Shown here: one piece after another, positions 44,794-63,507 of the stretch | How positions within the stretch are numbered: position 1 is the first letter of the stretch | Layout of the letters: each line of letters begins with the position of its first letter | Origin: Hyperoplus lanceolatus | Taxonomy: Eukaryota; Chordata; Actinopteri; Uranoscopiformes; Ammodytidae | NCBI GenBank assembly: GCA_026929865.2 | Contig: CM049400.1 | Span: 16,374,001-16,438,000 of the forward strand | Direction: 5' to 3' | DNA: 64,000 bases | Position numbers and translations under genes: made by a program | Notes under the pieces: model-generated | The model's input: the letters and a program-made list of their open reading frames with translations, nothing else | What the model was told of the DNA's origin: nothing | Databases searched by the model: none

Positions 44794-45002
44794 GAGTAAG
44801 CCGTCAAAAAAAGACGAAACTACTCCAACACACCACACCACGCCCCTTTCCTCATACAAAGCGCATCAGGTTGGCGGTGTCCCTTCTTTTGCTGCTTTTT
44901 ATGAACATATCGGTAAAATGGCTTAAACTAACGAATATTTCCGGGAAAGCGCGTGCATAGTAGCCTTCACTAGTGCATGTTTGGTCAGATGCCCTTTCTT
45001 AC

Positions 45003-45100
45003 CTTTAGGCTTTAGGATAAACTGGTGGGATCACGGTCTGGAATATGTCTGCTCCTCCTGAGTGCAGCTTTTCCGCAGAAGTGGTGCTGAGGCGGGGCTG
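45003..45100 (-). promoter_or_regulatory. ldha: ldha untranslated first exon and core promoter
   Basis: On the - strand a splice donor (AAAG/GTAAG) ends an exon at 45003. The exon carries no in-frame start into the next exon, which begins exactly with the ldha ATG at 42640. A TATA-like TTTAAATA lies on the - strand near 45108-45115, placing transcription start roughly at 45080. The first intron (about 2.4 kb) separates it from the coding exons. The exon start is approximate. Confidence 0.6.
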
Positions 45101-45143
45101 CCTTCCGGTATTTAAAGACAGCCCACCTCTCTCCGTAGATGTT

Positions 45144-45197
45144 ACGTGGGCACATACTAATGAGCGATGGTGGGTCTGCGCGTGCAGGGTGTCACGT
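45144..45197 (-). promoter_or_regulatory. Cluster of hypoxia-response-element cores upstream of ldha
   Basis: Three HIF-type cores fall within 54 bp just upstream of the TATA-like box: ACGTG (45144-45148, + strand), GCGTG (45180-45184, + strand) and ACGTG on the - strand (45193-45197). Mammalian LDHA is a classical HIF-1 target with such sites in its proximal promoter. Cores of five bases can also arise by chance, so only the position and clustering make this notable. Confidence 0.5.
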
Positions 45198-45199
45198 CC

Positions 45200-46176
45200 T
45201 AGGCAGGATGCGGCGATGAGGAGTCACGATGCTTCCTGTGTTGCTACTTCTTTTTGATGCCTACTGGCTATTTACAAGCAGATGTAGCCTATCAGGGATT
45301 TTAAAATAAAATAAAGGAAAACAAAAAAAGGTCCCTCACTACAAAGACGTAGCCAAGGCTACATTAGTGTAAATATGTTAGAAGTGGGTCTCTTCCGCAA
45401 TCCTATCCATCTAGCCTACAATTCACCATAACCCTCCGGAATGTTTAAATGTTAATGCAGGCCTATAGTGTAGCCTAATTGAAGAAGACCGTATCATTTC
45501 ATGGCTCAGTTTGCAGGCGGGTAGAAGGCTGGACTAGGACCTATGCTTTCTGGCTATAACAGTGCACGTGCAGTGAGGATTCCCTAGTAGCCTACATCTT
45601 CCATATTATATAGGCTATGATGCATGTATAGACTGCAACGGTTGAATTTCAACAGCGGGTTAAAGTGGGACTGTTATTTAGGCCTAAGCGATTTGCTATA
45701 GCTTATTACATCTGCACATCACTGTGCTTTAGTTTTCAGGGTACATAATGTAACAGCAAATGTGCTCTGGTCTAGGAGAGCATTGGGTGACGACAGCCAG
45801 ATTCATTATGTCATCACTAGCCTACTAGATCAATTGCATTTTACCGCCCTCTCCTGTTTGGTTTTAATTTCTTGCAACACAACGCCCTATATTACCCAAC
45901 CCTGAAAAATACAAGTCATTTGTGTTTCCAAACTGAGGAATTGTCTTTATCTTATAAAGCTTATTCAGCAGAGAAAATGCACAGGAGTTGCATCTTAGTG
46001 ACAACATAGAGTTTCCATTTATTTCATTCTTCTGGATCTGTTTGAACAACACTGTGACCAAATATTCGTGCTCTTGGACTATCCAGTTCCAGATACTGTT
46101 GGCTGCTATTTACACCTGTATGAATGTTGATCATTTCTGTTCAAGGGCAGGCTTCCAAGTGATTTAAAGTAATACG
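45200..46176. other. Upstream of ldha, no gene seen
   Basis: AT-rich sequence with several TAGCCTA-like words and no convincing frame or delimited element. It may include distal ldha promoter sequence. Confidence 0.35.
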
Positions 46177-46690
46177 CAAAATGTATTTACAAACCCCATT
46201 TACAAAGTTGTATTTTGTATTTGGACATCAAGCACTGAATGTCAGGTCATGATTCACAATACGCCATGTTACAGAACGGCAACAAAAAGGTCAACAACGG
46301 TGGAATAAAGCTCTCTGACCAGTTTAATACCTATGATATCTTAAGCCAGTAAGTATTTTAGCAACAGGTGGGGATTGTCAAGTTACATCACTTTCCAGCC
46401 TCCATCAATAACCAAATGTTGAAGTAGAACACAAGCTTTGCGTTTACTCATAACGTTTGTTGTCAGATTAGCACTTCCAACATGGAGACTGATGGGCTCA
46501 GCAGTAAACAAACCACAGGTGAGTAGAAAACAGCCATTAGTTTCAAATGTAGTTCTTAAATGGCCACAAAATACACATAGCACGTTAATGTCATTAGACA
46601 AAATCCCGCTTCCTTATTCCAATTTTTTAAATCTGTGGTTTTAAATACCTGAACTTGATATAGCCTACATATGAACTGTTGTATATATAT
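46177..46690 (+). repeat. Duplicated block, copy 1 (with empty LINE target site)
   Basis: About 510 bp that recurs at 47603-50047 with only scattered differences. Both copies share CATCAAGCACTGAATGTCAG, GGTCAACAACGGTGGAATAA and TGGAGACTGATGGGCTCAGC. At 46587-46591 the single pentamer AATGT marks the place where the other copy carries a LINE. There is no terminal inverted repeat, so whether this is a segmental duplication or an unknown repeat family is open. Confidence 0.88.
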
Positions 46691-47602
46691 ATATATATGC
46701 AAAAAAGTAAATTCTATGATAAATGTTTTCTCTCATTGGGTTGTCCTTCTTCACAGGCAGGGTTCATCCACAGACGGCCTTCACTTGTACTTCCCTATTT
46801 GTTTTTGTTTTTTGCCTCATATTTACTGACTGATGCATATGATTTCCATACTCCATTTGTCATCCTTGTGCACTGTTATTAGTACCATGTGTGAGTCATT
46901 TGTGTCATGTTCACCTTCAAATGTGGACGAGTTGCAGGCACAGCTGGGTTCAAACCCATGGGCATTCATTGAAGCACCATGTGCAACAGATTGCCAAAAG
47001 AACAACAGCCAACCCCTTAAATACCCTCCCACTAACTAATTAAGTTGGACTAAACCATTGGCGGGGGAGGTCACTACACACAGACATACACATATACTCA
47101 CACTGAGGCCAAAGCTACACATTATAAGAGGCCTCATAAAACAATACAAAATGTATATCTATGATAAAGAAAAGGGAGGGGAGTTATTCAGTTCTAATTA
47201 GATCAAGGCTGGATTAATGGGAGGGTAGTGTATGGATCTGCATCAAAAATTGAGGATTTGCTCCTCAGCTTGTCAATAGGAGCAACAAAAACATCCTGTG
47301 TGTCTGTGTGTGTCTGTGTGTCTTACAAGTTGATGAAATGTGGCCCTGTGCCATTTGGATGGCTTGAGTGAGTCTAACAAGCCAAACTGATCTGCAGTGA
47401 CTCAGCGTCTGCTCTGTACATTTTCAAGCTGAGTATATGTCCAGTCATTGCCAAGACCCACAATGAATAATAATGGAATATGTTTATGAGTAATAAAAAC
47501 ACCATGGTCACACTGATATAGGTGATGAGAGAATGGACAAATTAGTCAAACAAGCTGTTAAAAAAAATAAAACAGACACCACAATTCAACTTTCAAAATG
47601 TT

Positions 47603-50047
47603 CAAAATGTATCTATTTGAGAACAAACCCCTTTTACAAAGTTGTATTTTGTATTTGGACATCAAGCACTGAATGTCAGGTCATGATTCACAATACGCCA
47701 TGTTACAGAACGGCAACAAAAAGGTCAACAACGGTGGAATAAAGCTCTCTGACCAGTTTAATACCTATGATATCTTAAGCCAGTAAGTATTTTAGCAACA
47801 GGTGGGGATTGTCAAGTTACATCACTTTCCAGCCTCCATCAATAACCATATGTTGAAGTAGAACACAAGCTTTGCGTTTACTCATAACATTAGTTGTCAG
47901 ATTAGCACTTCCAACATGGAGACTGATGGGCTCAGCAGTAAACAAACCACAGGTGAGTAGAAAACAGCCATTAGTTTCAAATGTAGTTCTTAAATGGCCA
48001 CAAAATACACCTAGCACGTTAATGTGGAAGAGATTCATGCTGAGGCAAGAAAGGCCTTCAAAGCATGGGTTGAGTTCGGCAGACATAAACATGGTCCCTT
48101 ATTTGAATATAAGAAGCATGCAAATGCAAAATTTAAATATGCTCTACGTTTCATTAAGAGGAATGAAAATACAATGAGGTCTGACTCTCTTGCAAAGAAA
48201 CTGCAATACAATAGTCCTGTTGATTTCCGGAAAGAAATCAAAAGAAGTAATAATTGTAAAACATCGTTACCAACAAATATTGATGGTGTCAGCGGCTCAG
48301 AGAAAATTACTCGGTTGTGGCAGAAACATTTTTATGATCTCCTCAACTGTGTTAAAAGTAACTCTTTCACAGCGAGTAACATTGATAGCAATGAAGACGT
48401 GATGGTTTTCCCTCAAGAGATATATGATGCTTTTATGATGCTAAAAGATAATAAGGCTTGTGGTATGGATAAGATATCTGCAGAGCACTTAAAACATGCA
48501 AGTAGAAAACTATGCCCCCTAATTGCTATTTGTTTCACTGCGTTCTTAACCCATGGTATTCTACCTGATTCTATTTTATCTGTCACATTAGTGCCCATCA
48601 TTAAAGACAAAGCTGGCAAAATTAACAGCTCGGATAACTACCGGCCTATAGCTCTGGCCAGTGTTTTATCCAAGGTCTTGGAGAGGATTATACTGAATAG
48701 GTTGGAACATTTTCTATTGACCTGTGACAACCAGTTAGGCTTCAAACCTAAACATGGCACAGATATGTGTATTTTTGCCTTAAATGAGGTACTTGATGTG
48801 TATAACAGGCAAAATTCCACAATTTGTATGTGTTTTATTGATGCTTCAAAAGCCTTTGATCGTGTGAATCATGAGAAGCTATTCCTCAAACTGCACAACC
48901 GAGGGGTCCCCAAATATTTAGTTAGAATATTGGCTTTTTGGTATGCTCATCAGTCTATGTATGTGAAATGGGGTAACTCTATGTCTGCCCCATTCAATGT
49001 AAGTAACGGAGTTAGGCAGGGAAGCATTTTATCTCCCTTTCTTTTTAATATTTATTTGGATGATCTTTCAAAGCTGCTAAATAACTGTGGAACAGCCTGT
49101 ATGATCGGGAACACCATTATCAACCACCTGATGTACGCAGATGATCTGGTGATTCTTTGTCCATACAGTGCTGGCCTCCAACAGCTGCTAAGGGTCTGCT
49201 CCCAATATGGTGCAGACTTTGATATGAAGTACAACTCCAAAAAGAGCAATATCATGATCGCTAGAAGCAGGGAGGACAATAAACTGTTGGTTCCTGATTT
49301 ACTTCTGTCCGGTGCTGTCCTTAAAGTGTGTGAGGAGGTCAAATACTTAGGGCACTTTATAACTGCTGACCTGTCTGACGACAGGGACATCCGCAGACAG
49401 TACTGTATGATGTATGCACAAGCTAATATGTTGCAGCGCAAGTTTAGTTTGTGTTCATTGTCTGTGAACACCACTCTTTTTAAAGCTTTTTGCACCCCAA
49501 TGTATACTGCCCACTTGTGGCGACGCTATAAGAAAAGCAGTATGCAGAAACTCAATGTAGCATATAATGATGGCATGAGGCTGCTGCTTCATATGCCACG
49601 TTGGAGCAGTGCAAGCCAAATGTTTGTCAGTGTTAATGTGCCCACCTGTCCTGCTCTGCTCAGGAATCTTATGTACAGATGTATGTGTAGACTATCGGAG
49701 TCATGTAACGGCATAATCACAACTCTAGTGAACCCTACAATGAGTGTGGTTAGGTTCACTTCCACATTATGGAACCATTGGCACTTTAGCCTATATGCTA
49801 ATATCTGAACACTCTTTGTGTAGTGAGGAACTGACAGCTGGAGTCTTTTTTAGTCTTTTTTTATTGTTGTTTGTCTTTTTACTGTTTTTGTATTGTATTA
49901 TGGACCGTTTTCTCTCTGTGTCTGGAATAAAATTAAAATCAAAATCAATGTCATTAGACAATTAAAATCCCGCTTCCTTATTCCAATTTTTAAAATCTTT
50001 GGTTTTAAATACCTGAACTTGATATACATATGAACCGTTGTATATAG
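47603..50047 (+). repeat. Duplicated block, copy 2, split by a LINE
   Basis: The same block as 46177-46690. The left part is 47603-48025, the right part 49947-50047, and a 1.9-kb LINE lies between. By eye the copies differ at a few per cent of positions (for example an extra TTAAA-type insertion after the LINE junction). The copies are about 0.9 kb apart in direct orientation. Confidence 0.88.
48026..49946 (+). mobile_element. 5'-truncated LINE with an uninterrupted reverse-transcriptase frame
   Basis: The insert is flanked by AATGT at 48021-48025 and 49947-49951 and ends in a short (AAAATC)-type tail, as expected of target-primed reverse transcription. One frame stays open from the 5' junction to TGA at 49806-49808, about 594 codons. 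It carries the reverse-transcriptase fingers (DNYRPIALASVLSKVLERI), motif A CFIDASKAFDRVNH, motif B NGVRQGSILSPFLFNIYLDD and motif C YADD (codons 371-374). A long C-terminal region follows. There is no endonuclease domain and no true start codon, so the copy is 5'-truncated and cannot move by itself. The clade is not certain (Jockey/CR1/I group). An intact frame implies a young insertion. Confidence 0.88.
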
Positions 50048-54568
<4,521 letters not shown>

Positions 54569-55752
54569 CAGGATCTGCCTTTCAGCATGCACTGTAAGTC
54601 TCCTCTGACCTTGAGGAGTCTCAGTCCATGACCTCCAAAAGTTAATCCTGGAGCAGAAAATGAATCAGACATTTACCATTTCTTGGAGCATGAAATTAGA
54701 ATACATTTCCTTTGACTGTCCCAGCTCTAATCATTTTAGAGGATTTATGACAGTGCCACTGGTATTTGTTTAAGGACAGCGTATTCACTGTGTTGTAGAC
54801 TACGGCCTCACATTCCTTTACATGTCACATGCCTCCCAGTCCAGTGGCCTTAACACCTGTGATTGGTATGGGGGGGTTACATGTGCATGCATGGACTACC
54901 GTGTGTGTGTGTGCGCGCACACCAGTCTGCATGGATGTGCGTGTGTGTCTGTGTGCATGAAGGGGTAAGGTTAATTGAAGTTGGTAGAGTGAAAATTATT
55001 CCCTCAGGGGTAGAGGTGGGACGTAGCAGGTGGAGGAGGATATGGGAGGGTTCAGCAGTGGGTGACGGAGAGAGAGAGAGAGACTGGGAGAGGGGGATGA
55101 GATGGAGAAAGAGGTGTGTGTATGTGTGTGTGTGTGGGGGGGGGGGGGGTTCAAAGGGATTGCTCCTCACCCCCAGTGTTCAGACCCCTGTGAAAGACGA
55201 GGGACAGAGAGATGAAACCATTCATCTAAAAGGTCAGCTGCCTCTGTCCTTCCCTCCATCCAATCCCTTTACCCATCACTGTTATTGTATTTGATCCCAT
55301 GCCTTCTCTCTCTCTCTCTCTCTCTCCATATCTCTGTCTCTGCTTGTTTTTTTTCCTTCCGCAAAATGTGGACGGATTAACAATTTTTTTCACAGGATTT
55401 TTTAATTTACACATACATTAACATTTGCTCAAACAATATGTGTGGCCCCCTTAATCTCTATCTCTCGTTCCGTCAGTCCAGTCCACTCCTGCGGCCTTTC
55501 CCCCCTCTCCTCCGATGTACCAGCCTTCATTTCACAGATGACAGGGTTGGCTGACTGTAATCCAACAGATGCTGGGGCGGGCAGGCCTGACCAACTGTTT
55601 TAACTCCAATCAGCTTTTATTGCTCTCCGGAGGAACCCACACACACAGCCCCCCTGCCAGCCTGACATTTCAGAGAGCAGGGAGAGGGTATAGGGGAGAA
55701 AATGGCACGTATACGTATGTGTGTATATGTATTTGTGGGTCCACTTGTGACT

Positions 55753-56034
<282 letters not shown>

Positions 56035-56310
56035 GAGAGAGAGATTGAGACGGAGAGATTGTGTGTATGATAATTTGTGTTTGTGTACAGGAATCTCTGT
56101 AAGGACACATTTTAGCTTTTAACGATCGGAGTGAGGACATTTTTGAGAAGTGAGGACATTTTGCCTGGTCCACACTTCCTTAAAGGCCTTTTTGAGGGTT
56201 TCGACTAGGTTTTAAGGTTCAGGCAAGAATTAGGTTTAGGTTAGGGTTAATGTAAGGGTTGGGGTTAGGAATTTAGTTCAGATGGTTAGGCTAAGGGCAA
56301 GGGGCTAGGG

Positions 56311-57165
56311 CAGGGGTTTTCAAAGTGTGAGAGAGTGAGCCCCCCCTCAGAGAACAAATTTCAGCGGAGCCCCCCCCATTTTTTTTCTAAATCCCTGTGT
56401 TTTGAAAGATCTTTTAATTATTTTACAAATTTAAACATATTTTTGAAACATTCTAAACATTTTTGTGCATTTTTAAGCACATTTTTTAATACATTTTAAC
56501 ATCTAAATCCAGTGTTTTAATCCTGCTTCCTTTAAGCATGGATAGTAGTGACTGAGTGTTCAGCGGAGTGAGAAAGATAGGTAGACAGACTTGCCCAAAT
56601 TATTGACTAGTTAAATGTCATTCACACACCCAGTGTTTTTCGCTAGTGCCTCCAATGTCCTGCTGGAAGAAAATAGTAGCCAGTGGAGAACCAGACCCTC
56701 CTAGAGGGGTCCGGGGGTATGCCCACCCGGGAGATTTTTTTCCACCTTTTTAAAGTGAAATGCATGAATCTGGTGCATTTTGAGAGGAAAATTAAGAGGC
56801 TAAATATGAGGAATTTTGGGTCTGATGAATTAGAAGCTATTGAAGAAGTACACATGGATTTTCCATAAAAATATTAATTTAAAATTTAAAAAATTGTGCA
56901 GGGTCCTCTGGATTGGGCTTGGCGGTCTTTTTCTTTAACAAGACCTATTTCTCTGTAATATAATGAATGCATTTAAATGCAGTGAGAGGAACGAAGCAGA
57001 AGAACTCTTGTCCAGCAATGCCGTGATCTTAATATAAAAACACAAACTAAAAAAAATATATATATATATTTTTTTTATTTTTTTTTTCACATATTCATCT
57101 GCGCCCCCCCTGCCATAACCCCGCGCCCCCCAAGTGGGGCGTGCCCCACAGTTTGAAAACCACTG
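56311..57165. mobile_element. hAT-type DNA transposon, non-autonomous, perfect 8-bp target duplication
   Basis: The ends CAGGGGTTTTCAAAGTGTG (56311) and CACAGTTTGAAAACCACTG (57147-57165) are imperfect inverted repeats of the common hAT form. GGCTAGGG is repeated exactly at 56303-56310 and 57166-57173. The interior is AT-rich, with C-rich runs next to both ends (GCCCCCCC-type). A segment at about 56640-56860 reads as an open frame on both strands but resembles no transposase. No functional enzyme is encoded. Confidence 0.87.
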
Positions 57166-57210
57166 GGCTAGGGAATGCATTATGTCAATGAGTGTCCTCA
57201 CAAAGATAGA

Positions 57211-59223
<2,013 letters not shown>

Positions 59224-59225
59224 TA

Positions 59226-60350
59226 GGGGAAGGTGGGGTGATTTGTGCATTTTGGAAGTTGCAAAACCCCTTGTTTCTAGAAAACCGTGGAAGAAATTGG
59301 AAATGTGACCACATATTTAAGAAGAGCCATCCATTTGACTCATCCTGTAAAGAAGGGAGACACAAGGAATAAGATATAAGCACATTTAAGCTCAAAAAAC
59401 TGTGTTTTGCCTTTCAAAGTAAAATTTCCATGATCAAGGTTTTTTGATTATTGTGTCTGAACAATTATAGACACGTTTGAAAACATTTGACACATGTTTT
59501 AGTGCTTTGGTATGCTACACTTTGAGTCTATATAGTTAGCACAATGTCAACCCTAAATTGCTGCATCATGCCTATTATCCAAAATTCTGGGGATGGGGTG
59601 ATTTGTGCGCAAGGGCCTGGGTGAGTTATAAGTAAGTAAGTAAGTAAAATGTATTTATAAAAGCACATTTATGACAGTTTGCACTGTCCAAAGTGCTGTA
59701 CATAGTGCATTCAGTAGGTAAACAATGAAGGTAAAATAACAATAACCAAAATAAAAGACGTAAAGCCCATACATCCACATAAACACAGATAGTAGTGCAG
59801 AGGTAAGTAAGTAGTGCAGAGGTTAATGGGGAGGAAACACCAGGGTGTACATATGGGTTTTGAGCCTTGATTTAAAGGCAGAAATGTAGGGGGAATCACA
59901 TTTGTCAGGTGGCAGTTGGTTCCACAAGCACGGAGCAACTAGTGCAAAGTACATTTCTGAGAGTTGTGCCAGTGGCATGGCTGTATACGCTGGTCACCAA
60001 AAGAAAGTGATAGTCTACAGTAGCTCAGGAGAGAGTGACATCTCAATTCCACTTAACGACACCACTGATGAGAGTTCAGATGGCCAGAAAGATGATGATG
60101 GTGACTTTGTCATTGTGACACAATGACGCACAAATCACCCCACTACGTGGGGTGATTTGTGCGACAAGACAACTTTTTTTCCGAAAGCTATATTTCTTAA
60201 ACAGTTTATTCCAGATCCAAAGTTTTTATTGCCAGGGATGCACAACATCCTGAAATATATGTACATATTTGAGTTGGAGACATAACTGTCAAGGCCTCAC
60301 TTTAAAATCACTTTGAGTAAAAAGTTGCACAAATCACCCCACCTTCCCCT
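59226..60350 (+). mobile_element. TA-flanked DNA transposon with 24-bp perfect ends, possibly pogo-like
   Basis: The ends are perfect inverted repeats of 24 bp beginning GGGGAAGGTGGGGTGATTTG, flanked by TA at 59224-59225 and 60351-60352 (Tc1/mariner-pogo type). The core TGGGGTGATTTGTGC also occurs internally at 59594 and, as a perfect hairpin, at 60127-60163. A frame ending at 60126 gives an acidic tail (DTTDESSDGQKDDDGDFVIV), as at the C-terminus of pogo/Tigger-like transposases. The rest of the enzyme is missing. A common fish repeat with a TAAG-rich start is inserted at about 59632-59975. The family name is tentative. Confidence 0.72.
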
Positions 60351-60688
60351 ATATCTTCAGACGAACCATTTCAAATCTTCTGACGTTAGTCACCTTACCA
60401 CCTTCCTTATAGTGACGTGAAGAGATTTGTTTTTCCACGTACAAGATGGAAAACATTCGAGGTCGTTGTTCTGTACAATGCTGTGTTTCATTCTACATAG
60501 CTTTGGGAAAAAAACGGTTTTCATGCAATTCGATGCACATGATACAAAATGTGCGTGCCATGTGTTTTTCTTTCAAGTAAGTCCATTAAATAATGTACCT
60601 AGCACACATAGCCAGGTTCTAAAAGGCTACAGCGAGTGACATTGCCAGAAGCAGTTTTTTAAATTGGCTAGAGAGGAAAGCTTGGTTT

Positions 60689-60834
<146 letters not shown>

Positions 60835-61187
60835 AGTCATTCTCAAGGGTATTCAGCCTGTGTATGACCAGGAAAGGTCACCTATGTAGCAAGACCCACA
60901 AGCAACTGCTCTTAATAGAGACTAGATGGGTATTGGCAAATAGTCAGTGCTCTTAAAAAAACATCTGTGTTTTCTTTTCTACAAAATATCAGTAACAGGG
61001 TCTGATGTAGGAATGGTGAAGGGTCAGTGGAAAGAATGGAGAGGGTGAGAAAGTCCATGCTTTTAAGTTTAATACATGATTAAATGAATGAATTTAATGG
61101 TGTGTGCAGTTCATACGTGTACAACTCCAGCAAATACGGCTGGATGAGCAATGACACTCTTGGTGAATGATGCTTGTGTAGTGTTTA

Positions 61188-62339
61188 CAGTTTTTTACGA
61201 TTGCTAAACCACAGTGGGCACAACTGGAACGACAACTCTAACAACAGTATGCAGAGCAGCGGTTCATTCGGACCAAACTGTAGCTCGTTTTAGCTCGTTT
61301 TTCATTGCTTATACACAACTTTCAAAACTCTACACACCTATCTCATGGCTTAACCACAGCCTGCACAACACTGTGGATTTCCAGCACTTTTTTCAAATGC
61401 TAACACACTGCTGCCACAACTATAAACCACACATTCAAAACAGAATGAATCCCTTTCAAACACTGCTGATTGCAATTTCAACTCAAACACTAAGATGTCT
61501 TGTTTAGACTTGTTAGTGAACATATATACAGTATAAAGGGAAAGCTCAAAAATATACATTTTTTTTGGAAATGGACCCAGGAAGACAGGTTGTTGGAGGT
61601 AGAAGAGTGGCAGTGAGAGTGTGGATGTGTGGAGGAAGACCTGGAAGACAGAGCTGTAATGTCTGATGAAATACAGTAAGGGCAACACTGATAGACTCTG
61701 TTGTGAATCACGGTCTCTCATTGAGAGAGGCAGGGTTGAGAGTGCAACCCAATCTGCAAAAATCTAAAGTTGCATCTAATCTGTAATACGAATTTTCCAG
61801 CAAACAAACAGCTTAGAGTTGCATCCTTACAGTAAATGACAACATTACAGGAATTGATTTCTGTATTACAATTTTAGAATATTTACACAGATAAATACTA
61901 CATTTGGAAATGTTTTCAATAAAGTATACAAAATGTGTATCTATTGAAGCAAACTTCAGATTTTAATTTATTTTTGTTTTCCTAAAAAAATGGTATGTTA
62001 TAAAATAAACAATTTCATGTGAAATAATTTCACCCTTTCATCAAATAAAATATTATGCAATTTGTGTGAAATAACTCATATTATTCAAACTGTAAAGATT
62101 AAAAGTTTGTAATTTGTGTATTGGGGTTTGATGCTAGTGTTTATACTCTGAGCAGGTTCTGAGTGACAGTGTGTGTTATCTCAACGAGGCTGGTTCATAG
62201 TGTTTGCTGCACTAAACCTGTTTTGCAGGTGAAGTGAACTGTTCACCTCCAATGACTGTTGGTAGTCCAGACTGTAGTTAGAGTTTTGCACATTGAGCTA
62301 CAGTTGTGCCCACTGTGGGTTTGCAATCGAAAAAAACTG
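61188..62339 (+). mobile_element. Tc1/mariner relic with transposase N-terminus
   Basis: The element is flanked by TA (61186-61187 and 62340-62341). Ends CAGTTTTTTACGATTGC and GCAATCGAAAAAAACTG are inverted repeats, with similarity continuing through the block CCACAGTGGGCACAACT. From the ATG at 61571 the + strand reads MDPGRQVVGGRR, then after a disturbed stretch TLIDSVVNHGLSLREAG, the helix-turn-helix start typical of a fish Tc1/IS630-like transposase. The catalytic DDE part is absent and replaced by AT-rich sequence. It is an internally deleted, dead copy. Confidence 0.8.
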
Positions 62340-62341
62340 TA

Positions 62342-62435
62342 AGATGGACTGGGTTGCATTAATACAACACTACCTTAATGACTTTACAGTTTTTGTTTTG
62401 TTTTTACTTCTCATTCACCCATTTACACACCCATT

Positions 62436-62505
<70 letters not shown>

Positions 62506-63426
62506 ATGCATTTTTAACGATGGAGAAATCACAGAAGAGGATATTCTTGTGTACCATATGTAGTGTGTTTTCACTCAAACTGATAATGAGCCATGGAGAC
62601 GAAAAGGGATTTTGCCTTACGAGTGATTCAGTGAGTTTATTACAATTAAACGTAGTTGTGCTTTAGTCCTTCACCCCACGCTGCTTAAATGTCCCTGTGA
62701 TTAGAGAGGCGCACACAGCCAACCTAATTATCCAACAACACAGCCAAACCCTCGTAATGATTACTAACAGTTTGCGTCTTATACTGCAATTATTTTATTT
62801 GCGATGGCAAAAAGCTATGATTAAAGGAAATGCATGTCCATGAGTGTGTGTGTCTATGTGTGTGTGTGTTTGTGTCTAGTTATATCTACGTGCTTCATGC
62901 GTAGATAAAAAAAACTAACAAATGTGCTTCTGCTGTCTTTTTTTCCAACGCTTGTCTCAGAATATTAGGCTACAGAGAAATCCCCCTACATTCTAGAGTA
63001 TGTTTTCCAGTTACCAGAGCTGTCCAGGGGCTTGAAGGCTGCAGCAGTGAAGTGAAGAAACAGAAGCAAACTGGGTCAAATGACTGTTGTTTTGATTTTC
63101 ATGATGCAAGTAGAAAGAGGTGAGATGTGCCAGACAGTTTGAAGATGTGAGTAAAATCCAAGACTGTCTCCATTGCCCTGTTGAGATCAAGTCTGGGAAA
63201 ATTTGTCACATTTGTGTACTGTTCTAAATTCAGAGGAACCGTCATTGTTTCCACAACTGTCATTTTTAAGAGCATTATCTATGTCCCTATTTTAGGGCGT
63301 TTCGGGAGTGAATCAATGTTAATTTCTAACCAGCAGAGGGCACTGTAGCTGTGGCTACCAATGAGCATGGTCCATGAACATGCTGTGATGTAGGAACATA
63401 TGTTCTTGTGTGTGCATGCATGTGTG

Positions 63427-63507
<81 letters not shown>

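Noticed and set aside
46383-46601. A small conserved gene on the - strand, since the same frame occurs again at 47817-48092
   Set aside because: The frame is preserved because the whole 0.5-kb block is duplicated, including non-coding flanks. There is no sign of coding constraint.
56226-56310. Interstitial telomere array
   Set aside because: Only degenerate GGTTAGG-like words are present, with no run of TTAGGG repeats.
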